Positions 9,551 to 18,860 of a DNA stretch of 64,000 bases are shown here, piece by piece. A model generated the notes under the pieces. That model was not told the DNA's origin. It saw only the letters and a program-made list of their open reading frames with translations, and searched no databases. The stretch is from NCBI GenBank assembly GCA_021324935.1, contig JAJPIE010000012.1, forward strand, positions 1 through 64,000, written 5' to 3'. The first letter of the stretch is position 1; every line of letters starts with the position of its first letter. Origin of the DNA: Acidobacteriota bacterium. GTDB lineage: Bacteria; Acidobacteriota; Terriglobia; Acidiferrales; UBA7541. The position numbers and the translations under genes were made by a program.

Positions 9551-9626
9551 TGGGGCGTGGTCCAACCGGTAGGACACCTCACTGTTAATGAGGATGGTGA
9601 AGGTTCGAATCCTTCCGCCCCAGCCA
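9551..9626 (+). tRNA. tRNA-Asn (anticodon GTT) with encoded CCA
   Basis: A complete cloverleaf can be drawn. The acceptor stem is TGGGGCG paired with CGCCCCA, the D stem GTCC/GGAC, the anticodon stem CCTCA/TGAGG with loop CTGTTAA, and the T stem GAAGG/CCTTC with loop TTCGAAT. The discriminator is G followed by an encoded CCA. Anticodon GTT reads asparagine codons. It lies between the act operon and a rhodanese gene that both read leftward. Confidence 0.97.
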
Positions 9627-9633
9627 ACTCTCC

Positions 9634-10005
9634 CTAGCCCTTCTGCGTTGGCAATCCTGCGGCAATCCAGCCTTTCCATCCGCCGTCCATCGATTCCACG
9701 TTCGTGTAGCCCATTTTCTGCAGGTTATCCGCGGAAAGCGCCGAGCGGAATCCTCCCCCGCAGTACAAAATTATTTTCGTACCCGTGTCCGGCACGCGCT
9801 GCTCGATGTCCCGCTCGATAACCCCTTTGCCCAGATAAATGGCGCCCGGCAAATGCCCCGCGGCCCACTCGCTCTCTTCGCGGACGTCCACTAGCAAGAT
9901 TTTCTCTCCCGCATCCATCCGTCGCTTGACGTCGTCCACAGTCGTTTCTTTGATCCGCTTTTTCGCCTCGTTCACCAGCGCCAGGAATTTCGCCGCGTGC
10001 GCCAT
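9634..10005 (-). CDS. Single-domain rhodanese-like sulfurtransferase
   Basis: I choose ATG 10005 (MAHAAKFLA) because AAGGAG lies 8-13 nt upstream; an upstream in-frame ATG at 10035 has no such site. The 123-residue product has a short helical leader and one rhodanese domain with the LVDVREESEWAAGHLPGA strand and the active-site loop CGGGFRSA (Cys82). Rhodaneses carry persulfide sulfur on this cysteine. There is no signal peptide, so it is probably cytoplasmic. The biological substrate cannot be told from the sequence. Confidence 0.92.
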   Translation of the reverse strand: MAHAAKFLALVNEAKKRIKETTVDDVKRRMDAGEKILLVDVREESEWAAGHLPGAIYLGKGVIERDIEQRVPDTGTKIILYCGGGFRSALSADNLQKMGYTNVESMDGGWKGWIAAGLPTQKG

Positions 10006-10118
10006 CGCTCTTCTCCTTGAAACAATTTCCCGCAAAGCCTATCACACCGCGGTGCGCAAGAAAAAAGGCGCTTCGCATCGCTGCAAAGCGCCCTCGGATT
10101 CCGCCTTTGGATTTCCTT

Positions 10119-10583
10119 CTACTGCGGCTTCTCTCCGCCTTCCTTCTTCGCGAACGACCGCACGTAGTTCACCAGATTCCAGCGTACTTCCTCGCTTGTC
10201 CGGTCGCCTTCCCCTCCCGTCATCTTTCCCCTTCCATTCGTGACGATGTAGAACAACTCCCCGTCCGTCATCTTCGCCAGCGCGTTCGGCTCTCGCCAAT
10301 CCTTCAATTGCAACTTCATGTCCGCCGCAAGATCTCCCTTCCCGTCACCCTGCACCCCATGACACATAGCGCAGTGATACCCGAACAATTTTTTCGCCGC
10401 TGCCAATCCTTCGGGTGTCGGCTTCACCGGATTTTTCTTCGCCGCATCCTCCGCCGGAATCGGCTTCTCCGCTTCTTGCGGTTCTTGACCCATGGCTTTT
10501 CCCGGCTGCGTCACGCTCGCGAACACCAACGCCGTTATCCCCGCTAGCAGCACACTCCTTGCGATTGCCACAATTCGCCGCAT
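10119..10583 (-). CDS. Secreted mono-haem cytochrome c
   Basis: ATG 10583 (MRRIVAIAR) follows a G-rich stretch (GGGGGTGGGT) and opens a clear signal peptide. The mature domain has one CAMCH haem motif (Cys71, Cys74, His75), a possible Met ligand in GRGKMTGG, and a C-terminal helix VRWNLVNYVRSFAKK. The length of 154 residues is normal for a class I cytochrome c. It may carry electrons between alternative complex III and oxidases encoded nearby, which is inference from position. Confidence 0.9.
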   Translation of the reverse strand: MRRIVAIARSVLLAGITALVFASVTQPGKAMGQEPQEAEKPIPAEDAAKKNPVKPTPEGLAAAKKLFGYHCAMCHGVQGDGKGDLAADMKLQLKDWREPNALAKMTDGELFYIVTNGRGKMTGGEGDRTSEEVRWNLVNYVRSFAKKEGGEKPQ

Positions 10584-10698
10584 ACCCACCCCCGTTTTTG
10601 GATTGTATCGAAGGAGCGAATTCAACACTATCTAAGCGAGATTCTACGCCCGGCATCGCCCAAATGGGAAGCTGTCTGCCCTTCGCGTGGTCTCTTGC

Positions 10699-12522
10699 TC
10701 AATGCGCAGTCTGCTCCGCGATTCTGCTGACCGGGGATGCAGCACTTCTCTGCACCCGGCAGCCCTGTGAATGCTGCAATCCTCGCTGTCCCGCTGTGAA
10801 TCGACTTGTGGCTCGTACGCGTGTCCGCAATCCATCGATCACCGCCGGAATTGTCGGGCGCCCCTCGCCGCGAATCAGGTAAATCATTAGGGCCGCCTCT
10901 CCCGGTGCGTCCGCGCTCGCCGTAATCCCCACTCCCTGCACACCTGGTTCCTTCATCAACTCGCTAGCATGCGCCGCATGCACCAGTTTTGCTCGCTCCA
11001 TTTCCGATTTAGACAGCGCGCTCACCCAAAAAACTTCCGCCCCCGGCGCAACCCGTTGTGCTGCCTCGTACTCCAGTATCCCTTGAGGCGCCATGCCACT
11101 CGCCTTCACGATTCGCGTCCCTATTCCCTCGATCGTCGCGGGCAATGGCGCCGGTTCCTGATCCGGATTCACCACGATCAGCACCGCCGCATCTCCCGGC
11201 CGGTCCAGGCTTGCTGCCACTCCCACCGCCCGGATGTAAGGATTCGCCAGTAACTCCGGCGCATGGATGTCCAGCGCGTTCTGCGCCTCCGTCAGCGAAC
11301 TCGTCTGCACGGCAAGTTCCGCCTGCGCTGGCAGGGCAACCGCCTTCACCGCTGCTGTCGTCAGCTTGCATCCGATTACCTCGTGTGTCGAAACACTTCC
11401 CACAAACGACGCTTGATTCCCCTGTTGATCCGTGAACGCTGCAAGCACATCCGCCACAGGGTTTCCCACCGCCTCCGTGTCCGAACCGCCATAAAGTAAC
11501 GCCACTGGGTCCGCGGTATTCTGGTCCACGATCAGCGATCCTGAATCACCAGGGATCGTAAAGCCCGAACCCGAAATTGCAATCTGGTTCGTGTAGGAAA
11601 CGTTGAAGCTCGAACCCCCGTTGCACTGCTTCTGATATGTCACGCTTACCGACAAATTTGTCGCCGATACCGTGGAACACGTCAGCCCCGATGTTCTTCC
11701 GCTCTTCGCGACGTTCTCCCCGATCGTGGCCAGAATCCCCATCCCCTGATGAGGCGGACCTGCATCGGGAGTATTTCCGTTGGCCGTTGCTCCCAACGAC
11801 AAAATGCTCCCGGAAGTATCCACCGCCCCCGGAATAATCTGGGCGATCGCCGCGTCCACGTTGCCCCCTCCAGACTCCAGGTTAATGAACGCCGTCAAAT
11901 TCGCCACCGTCTGCGTCCCCGAAATGGAGCAGTGCGTTTCAATTAGGCCCGGTTGCACGACGGGATCTCCCAAGCTCGCCTGATCGCTATTCGCCAAAAC
12001 ATGATTGTTGCTCAGGATGTAGTAGGTACCATTGCGAACCAACAGCGAACCCAGAGTCCCGCTGCAGCAATAGATCCCGCTCTTGTCGTCAATTGCTCCG
12101 CCGGACGTTCCCAGTTGAATCGGTAGCGGCTGCAACACCTGATTGCTGTTCGCCTGAAACACCTGCACACGCCCCGACCCCATCCTTGTCGGATCCGCCT
12201 GCGACACCGCTGCGATCACTATTGTCGACGGATTGGGCACACTCGCAGGAGCTGTATAAACCCCCGTCGCGTCAATGGTCCCGACGCTGGAATTTCCGCC
12301 CTGGATTCCGGAGACTTCCCAAGTCACTGCCGTGTTTGTTGTCCCCGTGACGGTTGCAGTGAATGCCACGGATTGCTTCACCACCACCGATGTCGCCGTC
12401 GGCGAAACGCTTACCGTAATCGAACCTGTTCCTACGCCTCCACCGTTGGAAGAGCTTCCGCCGCCGCACCCCGCGGCCCACACGAACCCCGCGGCGAATA
12501 AAATGGTGGCGGATCGGTTCAT
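10699..12522 (-). CDS. Secreted lipoprotein with Ig-like domain and trypsin-like (Nal1-type) protease domain
   Basis: This 607-residue protein has a lipoprotein signal (AAGC, Cys19) and a low-complexity GGGSSSNGGG linker. A bacterial Ig-like domain follows (about 33-120, SVSPTATSVVVKQSVAF), as in many acidobacterial surface proteins. The central domain carries a plausible serine-protease triad: His174 in LSNNHVLA, Asp223 in GNVDAAIAQI and Ser328 in GDSGSLIV. This layout resembles trypsin-like proteins of the Nal1-like group. The C-terminal 200 residues contain two repeated segments (residues ending RAVGVAASLDRPGDAAVLIVV and QGVGITASADAPGEAALMIYL) of unknown function. Substrate unknown. Confidence 0.85.
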   Translation of the reverse strand: MNRSATILFAAGFVWAAGCGGGSSSNGGGVGTGSITVSVSPTATSVVVKQSVAFTATVTGTTNTAVTWEVSGIQGGNSSVGTIDATGVYTAPASVPNPSTIVIAAVSQADPTRMGSGRVQVFQANSNQVLQPLPIQLGTSGGAIDDKSGIYCCSGTLGSLLVRNGTYYILSNNHVLANSDQASLGDPVVQPGLIETHCSISGTQTVANLTAFINLESGGGNVDAAIAQIIPGAVDTSGSILSLGATANGNTPDAGPPHQGMGILATIGENVAKSGRTSGLTCSTVSATNLSVSVTYQKQCNGGSSFNVSYTNQIAISGSGFTIPGDSGSLIVDQNTADPVALLYGGSDTEAVGNPVADVLAAFTDQQGNQASFVGSVSTHEVIGCKLTTAAVKAVALPAQAELAVQTSSLTEAQNALDIHAPELLANPYIRAVGVAASLDRPGDAAVLIVVNPDQEPAPLPATIEGIGTRIVKASGMAPQGILEYEAAQRVAPGAEVFWVSALSKSEMERAKLVHAAHASELMKEPGVQGVGITASADAPGEAALMIYLIRGEGRPTIPAVIDGLRTRVRATSRFTAGQRGLQHSQGCRVQRSAASPVSRIAEQTAH

Positions 12523-12760
12523 GGCCGTTTCTTGCTCCGTCCTCTACCCCAGCCTAGCACTCCGCTTTGCGCGCGGGTTACCGCTTCGGACGTGCCCTAT
12601 GCGTCGTTTCCCAGACAGTTTAGCGTGGACAACCGGCCGGGTCTGTGACGCCATGAACAAGCACGAAGGGACCTGCCCGCGAGGCTGCTAGGCCCTCTCT
12701 ATACCAGTTAAAACCGCCGCAACGATGGGCGGCCTTTTAATTTCTGATTTCCATTTTCCA
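12523..12760. other. Intergenic region without recognised gene
   Basis: I see no gene, tRNA or clear hairpin here. It lies downstream of polA and upstream of the protease lipoprotein (both leftward), so it should hold the polA terminator and the lipoprotein promoter, but neither is evident by eye. Confidence 0.3.
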
Positions 12761-15424
12761 TCAGTCCAGGTCCCGCCAGTTCGGGCCTGTTCCGATCTCT
12801 ACTTCCAGTGGCACCGCAAGTCTGTAAACGCCTTCCATCTCTTCCTTCACCAGCTCTTCCATTTTGCTCTTTTCCTTCACCGGCAATTCAAACAGCAATT
12901 CATCGTGTACTTGCAAAATCATCCGCGCCGCCAGCTTTTCTTTCTTCAGCCGTTCGTCAATCGAAATCATTGCCATCTTGATCAGGTCCGCCGCCGTCCC
13001 CTGCAATGGCGAATTCAATGCCGTGCGCTCCGCGAAATTCCGCAATTGCATCTGTGGCGAAATGATCTCCGGAATCGGCCGGATTCTTCCGAACAGCGTC
13101 TTCGCCACTCCTGTCTTCCGTGTCTCTGCCAGCACATCATCCAGGTATTTCTTCACTCCCTTGTACCGTGTGAAATACGCGTTGATGAATTGCGCCGCTT
13201 CTTTCTGCTCGATTCCCAATTGCTGCGCCAGGCCGAATGCCGACAATCCATAAATGATTCCGAAGTTGATCGCTTTCGCCGCCCGCCGGTGTTCCGCCGT
13301 CTGCGCCAGCGGCCCCACGCCAAAAACTTCCTGTGCCGTCCTGGCGTGAATGTCCTCGCCATTTCGGAACGCCTCCACCAGCACGGGATCTTTCGAAAAA
13401 TGCGCCATGATCCGCAATTCAATCTGCGAGTAATCCGCCGACAGCAGTATCTTCCCCTTCTCCGCCACAAACGCGGCGCGAATCTCTCGCCCCAATTCGC
13501 TTCGCACCGGGATATTCTGCAAATTCGGATCGCTCGAGCTCAGCCTTCCCGTCGCTGTACCCGTTTGCGAGAAACTCGTATGCAGCCGCTTTGTCTCCGG
13601 ATGAATCAGTTTCGGCAGCGCATCCACGTACGTCGATTTCAGCTTCGCAATCTCGCGGTATTCGATCACCTTCCCCGGCAGTTCATGTTGCTCCTTCATC
13701 TCCTCCAGGATGTCCGCCGCGGTCGAGCGCACTTTCCCTTTCCCGCGCCGCGTGGGAGGCTGCAAATTCAGCTTGTCGAAAAGAATCTCCGCCAGTTGTG
13801 TTGGCGAATTCACGTTGAACTCGGCGCCCGCCAGCTTCCAGATCTCCTTCTCTAGCCGCCGGACTTCCTTCTCCATGGAGTGCGACATTTTTTCCAGCGC
13901 TTTCGGATCCACCAGGATTCCCGCGCGCTCTATCTCTGCCAGCACCCCGGCCAGCGGCAGATCAATCTTTTCGTAAACGCTGTCGAGGCCTTGCGTTTCG
14001 ACCTCCTTCCGCAGCACCGGCCCCAGCCGCTGCAGAAAATCCGCCCGCTCTCCCGCTCCTCCGCCAATCGGCACATTGAACTGCCGGAAAATCACGTCCG
14101 CAAAATTGTGATTCGCCGTCGTCGGCCTCAATAGGTACGAATAAAGCTGCGTCGCGTGCTCGATGTTCTTCTTCTTGCCCGCCAGCAATTGAAATACTTT
14201 CGGGTCGTGCACAATCTTCTTCCGCTTTCCATCCTGCGCCACAGCGGCCAATGCTTTCAGTGTTTCCCCTTTCTCGTCTGCCCAAACTGCTCGCCCTTCT
14301 CCTTCTTTGTGTGAGACCTCAATCCCCGTCACCCGCGCTCCAAATCCCTCGGTCTCGCGTTCCCCCGTTTCCAGATTCAGCCATACGGCTAGTGCGCTCT
14401 TCGCCGGCACGCTCTTCAAATACTCTCGAAACTCTCCGGCACTCCCAAACTGCACATAATCTCTGGTTTTCTCTTTCTCTCTGCTCTTCTCTTCCTCTTT
14501 CTCCCCGCTCGCCACTCGCCACTCGCCACTTCCTTCCCCGGCCATCAACTCCTTCAGCAACGAATTAAATCCCAACTCCCGATACAATTCCGCCAGCGCC
14601 CCGGGATCCGGTAGTCGCACCTGCAGTTTCTCCAGTTCCACTTCCAGCGGCACATCCTTGTGAATGGTCGCCAGTTGCTTGCTCATCATCACTTGCTCGC
14701 GCTGCTGTTGCAGCGCCTCACGATACCTCTTGTTCGTCACTTCGTCCGCGTGATCCAGCGCGCTCTCCACGCTCCCATATTTCTGAATCAGCTCCGTCGC
14801 GCCCTTTTCGCCGATCCCCTTCGCTCCCGGAATGTTGTCCACCGTGTCGCCCAACAACGCCATTAAATCGATTACTTTTTCCGGCGGCACTCCCAGAATC
14901 TCTTTCACCTTTTCCGCATCCACAATCGTGTCGGCCTTCGCCCCACCCGACCCCGTCCGCAGAATCCGCACTCCCGAATTCACCAGTTGCATCATGTCCT
15001 TGTCGTTCGATACCACCAGTACTTCCAGGCCCTTCGCCGCGGCCTTCTTGGCCACCGTCCCAATCACATCGTCGGCTTCGTATCCATCCAGCTCCAAAAT
15101 CGGCAGCCGCATCGCTTCGCACAGCCGCCGCACATAAGGCAGTTGCACGCTCATCTCGTCCGGCATAGGCGGCCTTTGCGCCTTGTACGCCTCGAATAAT
15201 TTGTCCCGGAATGTCGGCTCTCGCGTGTCGAACACGATCGCCACGTATTCCGGTTTGTAGTCCTTCAGCAATCGCCTCACGATATTTGCAAACAGGAAGG
15301 GTACTTTTGTGGGAATGCCGCTTGGCGCGTTCATCCGCACCATCGGCGCATAAAACGCCCGGTAGATGTGCGCCATCGCATCCACCAGGAACAACTGCTT
15401 CTGATTTTCGCTCTTAGCCGTCAT
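12761..15424 (-). CDS. polA: DNA polymerase I
   Basis: This 887-residue protein has the usual order: a 5'-3' exonuclease domain (AIVFDTREPTFRDKLFEAYKAQR, GYEADDVIGT, helix-hairpin GIGEKGATELI), a middle 3'-5' exonuclease-like domain that looks degenerate, and a family A polymerase domain. Polymerase motifs A (LLSADYSQIELRIMAH), B (RRAAKAINFGIIYGLSAFG) and C (LQVHDELLFE) are intact. It acts in Okazaki fragment maturation and repair. Between the first two domains lies a hydrophilic insert of charged residues; its start (GSGEWRVASGE) is encoded by a heptanucleotide tandem repeat that also occurs elsewhere in the window. Confidence 0.96.
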   Translation of the reverse strand: MTAKSENQKQLFLVDAMAHIYRAFYAPMVRMNAPSGIPTKVPFLFANIVRRLLKDYKPEYVAIVFDTREPTFRDKLFEAYKAQRPPMPDEMSVQLPYVRRLCEAMRLPILELDGYEADDVIGTVAKKAAAKGLEVLVVSNDKDMMQLVNSGVRILRTGSGGAKADTIVDAEKVKEILGVPPEKVIDLMALLGDTVDNIPGAKGIGEKGATELIQKYGSVESALDHADEVTNKRYREALQQQREQVMMSKQLATIHKDVPLEVELEKLQVRLPDPGALAELYRELGFNSLLKELMAGEGSGEWRVASGEKEEEKSREKEKTRDYVQFGSAGEFREYLKSVPAKSALAVWLNLETGERETEGFGARVTGIEVSHKEGEGRAVWADEKGETLKALAAVAQDGKRKKIVHDPKVFQLLAGKKKNIEHATQLYSYLLRPTTANHNFADVIFRQFNVPIGGGAGERADFLQRLGPVLRKEVETQGLDSVYEKIDLPLAGVLAEIERAGILVDPKALEKMSHSMEKEVRRLEKEIWKLAGAEFNVNSPTQLAEILFDKLNLQPPTRRGKGKVRSTAADILEEMKEQHELPGKVIEYREIAKLKSTYVDALPKLIHPETKRLHTSFSQTGTATGRLSSSDPNLQNIPVRSELGREIRAAFVAEKGKILLSADYSQIELRIMAHFSKDPVLVEAFRNGEDIHARTAQEVFGVGPLAQTAEHRRAAKAINFGIIYGLSAFGLAQQLGIEQKEAAQFINAYFTRYKGVKKYLDDVLAETRKTGVAKTLFGRIRPIPEIISPQMQLRNFAERTALNSPLQGTAADLIKMAMISIDERLKKEKLAARMILQVHDELLFELPVKEKSKMEELVKEEMEGVYRLAVPLEVEIGTGPNWRDLD
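14508..14530 (+). repeat. Heptanucleotide tandem repeat (CTCGCCA)3 inside polA
   Basis: Three perfect copies of CTCGCCA followed by CT lie in frame inside polA, where the complement encodes SGEWRVASGE in the linker between the exonuclease domains. Related arrays CTCGYCA occur at 24394-24423 and 30106-30128 in the same orientation. Confidence 0.85.
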
Positions 15425-15620
15425 CGCGCGAGTATACCGTTACGCAGTGCGGCTTGTCCCCAACCTGCCTTGCTTGCGGTCGCCGCTACGCGCAGCGGCC
15501 CCCTTCCGCCGGCGCGCCTGAATGGAGCGGCCGAACTTTAGATCGGCCTCCTGTGCCACACGCGCTCCTGCCTGCGCACCCGCTCCACATGCGATAATTT
15601 CACCGATTGCAGGAGCTTCC

Positions 15621-16142
15621 GTGCCACCAACCACTTCTTACTTCCTCAAATCTCCGCGACTTGCCTTCCGCACCTGGACCTTGGCCGACGCCCCTCTCGC
15701 CATCTCCCTCTGGGGCAATCTCGAAGTCACCCGTACCTTGGGCGGCCCGTTCTCGGAATCCCGAATCCTCCAACGTCTGGCCCGCGAAATCGCCGACCAA
15801 CTTACCTTCAAACTCCAATACTGGCCCGTGTTCCTTCGCACCAACAATGAATTCGCCGGATGCTGCGGCATCCGTCCCTACAAACTCGAAGACCAAATGT
15901 TTGAATTGGGATACCACTTCTTGCCGCAATTCTGGGGAAAAGGCCTCGCCACCGAAGCCGCGCAAGCCGCCGTCTCCTACGCGTTCGACGCTCTGGGATT
16001 AGCAATCCTTTACGCGGGACATCATCCCGGCAACCTTGTCTCCAAGCACATTCTCGAAAAGCTCGGCTTCCGCTTCCTCCGCGACGAAATCTATCCGCCT
16101 ACTGGCCATCTCAACCCCCTGTATTCCCTCGCTCGACCGTAG
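15621..16142 (+). CDS. GNAT family N-acetyltransferase (RimJ-like)
   Basis: I place the start at GTG 15621 (VPPTTSYFLKSPRL) because AGGAG lies 6-10 nt upstream; the frame is open further left but without coding character. The 173-residue product has the RimJ/L-type GNAT fold: an N-terminal strand TSYFLKSPRLAFRTWT, the ELGYHFLPQFWGKGLATEA acetyl-CoA loop and the C-terminal VSKHILEKLGFRF. Such enzymes transfer acetyl groups to small molecules or protein N termini; the substrate is unknown. It is a lone plus-strand gene between polA and kbl. Confidence 0.88.
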   Translation: MPPTTSYFLKSPRLAFRTWTLADAPLAISLWGNLEVTRTLGGPFSESRILQRLAREIADQLTFKLQYWPVFLRTNNEFAGCCGIRPYKLEDQMFELGYHFLPQFWGKGLATEAAQAAVSYAFDALGLAILYAGHHPGNLVSKHILEKLGFRFLRDEIYPPTGHLNPLYSLARP

Positions 16143-16235
16143 GCAGGGGTTTTAGCCCCGCTAACGCTTCTCCGGCTGCGTACCGAAACTCCTTGCTTCC
16201 CAAATTTCTATTTTCCAATTTCCATTTTCTGGCTT

Positions 16236-17450
16236 CTAAACGACTCCCAGCCCTATCCCCACTTCGCCGAGCACCTCTGCCGCCTTCAACAGGTGCTCCC
16301 GCTTGTGAGCCGCGCTCACAATCGCCCGCAACCTCGCCTTTCCTTCCGCCACTGTGGGATATCCCACCGCCGGTGCGAACACGCCCGCCTCAAACAGCTT
16401 CCGCGAAAATTCAAACGCCTTCGCGCCTTCGCCCACGTGAATCGGCACAATCGGCGTCTCGCTGCTCTTGAATTGAAACCCGCGCTTCTTCAATTCCTTC
16501 TTGAAAAACTTCGTATTCGCCCAAAGCTTCTTCACCAGTTTCTCCCCTTCGGGAGAATCCAGCAGCGCAAACGCCGCCTGGCAGGCCGCCGCCGTTGCCG
16601 GTGGATGCGACGTCGAAAACAAAAACGGCCGGGCCCGCAAATACAAGAAATCGATCAAATCACGCGACCCGCACACATACCCTCCCATCGACCCGATCGC
16701 CTTGCTCAGCGTCCCCACTTGAATGTGCACGCGCCCGTGGCAGTTGAAATGATCGATCGTTCCGCGCCCGCCCCGCCCCAGCACGCCACTCGCGTGCGCG
16801 TCGTCCACCATCATGATGCAGCCGTACTTCTCCGCCAGGTCGCAGAGCTGCGGCAGCGGCGCAATGTCTCCATCCATCGAAAACACGCCATCCGTAATAA
16901 TCAGCTTTTTCCCCGGAAAATTCGCGTGCTCCTGCAAAATCCGCTCGCAGTCCTGCACATCCTTATGCTTGAACACCTTGATCGTCGCCTTCGATAGCCG
17001 CGCTCCGTCGATGATCGACGCGTGATTCAGCTCGTCCGAAACGATCAAATCTTCCTTGCCTAGCACGGCGGACACCGTTCCCGCATTCGCCGTGAATCCC
17101 GATTGGAACACCACGCACGCTTCCACGTTCTTGAACTTCGCAATCTGCTCTTCCAGATCCATGTGCAGCTTCATCGTTCCGGCGATCGTTCGCACCGCCC
17201 CTGCGCCCACCCCGTATTTCCGCACCGCCTCAATCGAAGCCTTCCGCAATCTCTTGTCCGACGTCAGCCCCAGGTAATTGTTCGACGCCAGATTGATCAC
17301 CTCACGTCCGTCAAACACGCACACCGGCCGCTGCTCTCCCTCCAGCACGTGCAACTTCGGCGCCACCCCTTTCGCCCGCAGCTCATTCAACTGTTCCGTC
17401 ACGTGCTGCAGCGGATTCGTCTTCGTCGTCATCGTTCCCGCGTCACTCAT
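16236..17450 (-). CDS. kbl: 2-amino-3-ketobutyrate CoA ligase (glycine C-acetyltransferase)
   Basis: This 404-residue enzyme of the alpha-oxoamine synthase family is PLP-dependent. The PLP lysine is Lys250 in GTLSKAIGS, and the cofactor Asp/His are in MVDDAHASG (217, 219). It converts 2-amino-3-ketobutyrate plus CoA to glycine and acetyl-CoA. The start ATG 17450 has AAGGA about 2-6 nt upstream. Its partner threonine dehydrogenase lies 140 nt upstream in the same direction, so the two form the threonine degradation pathway. Confidence 0.94.
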   Translation of the reverse strand: MSDAGTMTTKTNPLQHVTEQLNELRAKGVAPKLHVLEGEQRPVCVFDGREVINLASNNYLGLTSDKRLRKASIEAVRKYGVGAGAVRTIAGTMKLHMDLEEQIAKFKNVEACVVFQSGFTANAGTVSAVLGKEDLIVSDELNHASIIDGARLSKATIKVFKHKDVQDCERILQEHANFPGKKLIITDGVFSMDGDIAPLPQLCDLAEKYGCIMMVDDAHASGVLGRGGRGTIDHFNCHGRVHIQVGTLSKAIGSMGGYVCGSRDLIDFLYLRARPFLFSTSHPPATAAACQAAFALLDSPEGEKLVKKLWANTKFFKKELKKRGFQFKSSETPIVPIHVGEGAKAFEFSRKLFEAGVFAPAVGYPTVAEGKARLRAIVSAAHKREHLLKAAEVLGEVGIGLGVV

Positions 17451-17589
17451 GTCCTTGCTCCCTTGCCTCCGTTACTTCTGCTCTTCGCTGCTAACTCCGC
17501 CCGCCCTGAACGCTTTTGGCGAAGGGTGGTGATCTCTTCTCTTCTCCGAACTTTGCGCTCTCCGCATCTCTGCGTTAGGCTTTCTGCTC

Positions 17590-18645
17590 TTATTTCCCTA
17601 TCCCATTCGGATAAATCAAAATCTTCCCCGCCATCCCGCTCTGCAACTTCGAAAACGCATCTTCAAACCTCTCCAATCCTACCTTCTCCCCAAATAGCGG
17701 CTCCAAGTTCAATCGCCCCGCCTTCAGCAGCGCCGTCATCTGCACCCACGTCTGGTACATCCGCCGCCCATAAATCCCCTGCACCGTCGCGCCTTTGAAA
17801 ATTACGTCGTTCACCAGGTCCAGCGGCACACTCTCCGTCGGTATCCCCAGCAGCGAAGCTCTTCCCCCCGCCCGCAAAGCCTTGAATCCCTGCTGAATCG
17901 CCGACGGCACTCCGCTCATCTCCAGCAGCACATCCACGCCCGTCCCGCCGGTCTCGCTCAATATCCTCTTCACCGCGTCTTCCGTCGCTGGATTAATCGC
18001 CACGTCCGCGCCCATCTGCTTCGCCATTTCCCGCCGGTGCGCGTTCGTCTCCGTCGCGAACACTGTCGAGCTCCCGCACGCCTTCGCCACCCCGATGGAC
18101 ATCAACCCGATCGGCCCGCAACCCGTCACCAGCGCCGTCTGCCCCGCGATCGCTCCCGCCAGCACCGTGTGCACCGCGTTCCCCAGCGGATCTAGAATCG
18201 CCGCGTACCGCTCCGGAATCGCCGCATCCAGCTTCCAGATGTTCGTCGCCGGAATCCTTACAAACTCAGCGAACGCCCCGTCCGCGTCAATCCCGATCAC
18301 CGTCACATTTGGGCAAATATGCGCCTCGCCCAATCGGCACTGGTGGCAGTGCCCGCAGCTCACGTGCATCTCCGCGCTCACAAAGTCGCCGGGCTTCACC
18401 GGCGTCACATCATCCCCAACCCGCTCCACCACCCCGCAAAACTCATGCCCCAGCGTAACCGGAGGCTTGATCCGTCCCTGCGACCACCGGTCCCATCCGT
18501 AAATGTGCAGGTCCGTCCCGCAAATCGAAGCTGCCTTAACCCGCACCAGCACATCCCCGTGCCGCACTTCTGGCACCGGCACACTCTCCAGCGTCAGTCC
18601 TTTCGCCGCTTGCGTCTTCCGCAGCGCTTTCATTGTGGCGGGCAT
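17590..18645 (-). CDS. tdh: L-threonine 3-dehydrogenase
   Basis: This 351-residue medium-chain zinc dehydrogenase shows the catalytic zinc ligands Cys42 (CGTDLHIYGWDRW, a threonine dehydrogenase signature) and His67-Glu68 (GHEFCG). Four structural zinc cysteines (97, 100, 103, 111) and a nucleotide-binding VTGCGPIGLMSIGVAK follow. It oxidises threonine to 2-amino-3-ketobutyrate, the substrate of kbl downstream. The first ATG has AGGAG about 10 nt upstream; a second ATG four codons later matches the usual start MKAL and is also possible. Confidence 0.94.
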   Translation of the reverse strand: MPATMKALRKTQAAKGLTLESVPVPEVRHGDVLVRVKAASICGTDLHIYGWDRWSQGRIKPPVTLGHEFCGVVERVGDDVTPVKPGDFVSAEMHVSCGHCHQCRLGEAHICPNVTVIGIDADGAFAEFVRIPATNIWKLDAAIPERYAAILDPLGNAVHTVLAGAIAGQTALVTGCGPIGLMSIGVAKACGSSTVFATETNAHRREMAKQMGADVAINPATEDAVKRILSETGGTGVDVLLEMSGVPSAIQQGFKALRAGGRASLLGIPTESVPLDLVNDVIFKGATVQGIYGRRMYQTWVQMTALLKAGRLNLEPLFGEKVGLERFEDAFSKLQSGMAGKILIYPNGIGK

Positions 18646-18732
18646 TCCGGCAGGCTCCTTACCCAGGCAGGTCTGGTTTCCATTCGCAGATTAAAATCCT
18701 AACACCCTTTGCAGTACAGAGGCTTCTTCTCT

Positions 18733-18814
18733 GTCATCCCGACCGGAGCGGCCCGCTTTTCCTTTCGCGCGGTTTCCAGCGCGCCGGGCTGCGCAGTCGT
18801 GGGATCGCGCCACC
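18733..18814 (+). repeat. Dispersed repeat, type A copy 1
   Basis: This stretch begins GTCATCCCGA and ends around GTGGGATCGC. It matches 24279-24362 in the same orientation, sharing the first bases, the CGCGCCGGGCTGCGCAGTCG-like core and the terminal GGGATC. It resembles a widespread class of short intergenic repeats containing CATCCCGA. It lies between tdh and the M28 remnant. Confidence 0.7.
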
Positions 18815-18860
18815 ATCTTAAGAATCACTTCGCCGTTCTCGCCTGCGAATCTTTACTTCG

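Noticed and set aside
16141..16235. Possible terminator/repeat after the GNAT gene (GGGGTTTTAGCCCC)
   Set aside because: A short imperfect palindrome without T-run; too weak to annotate.
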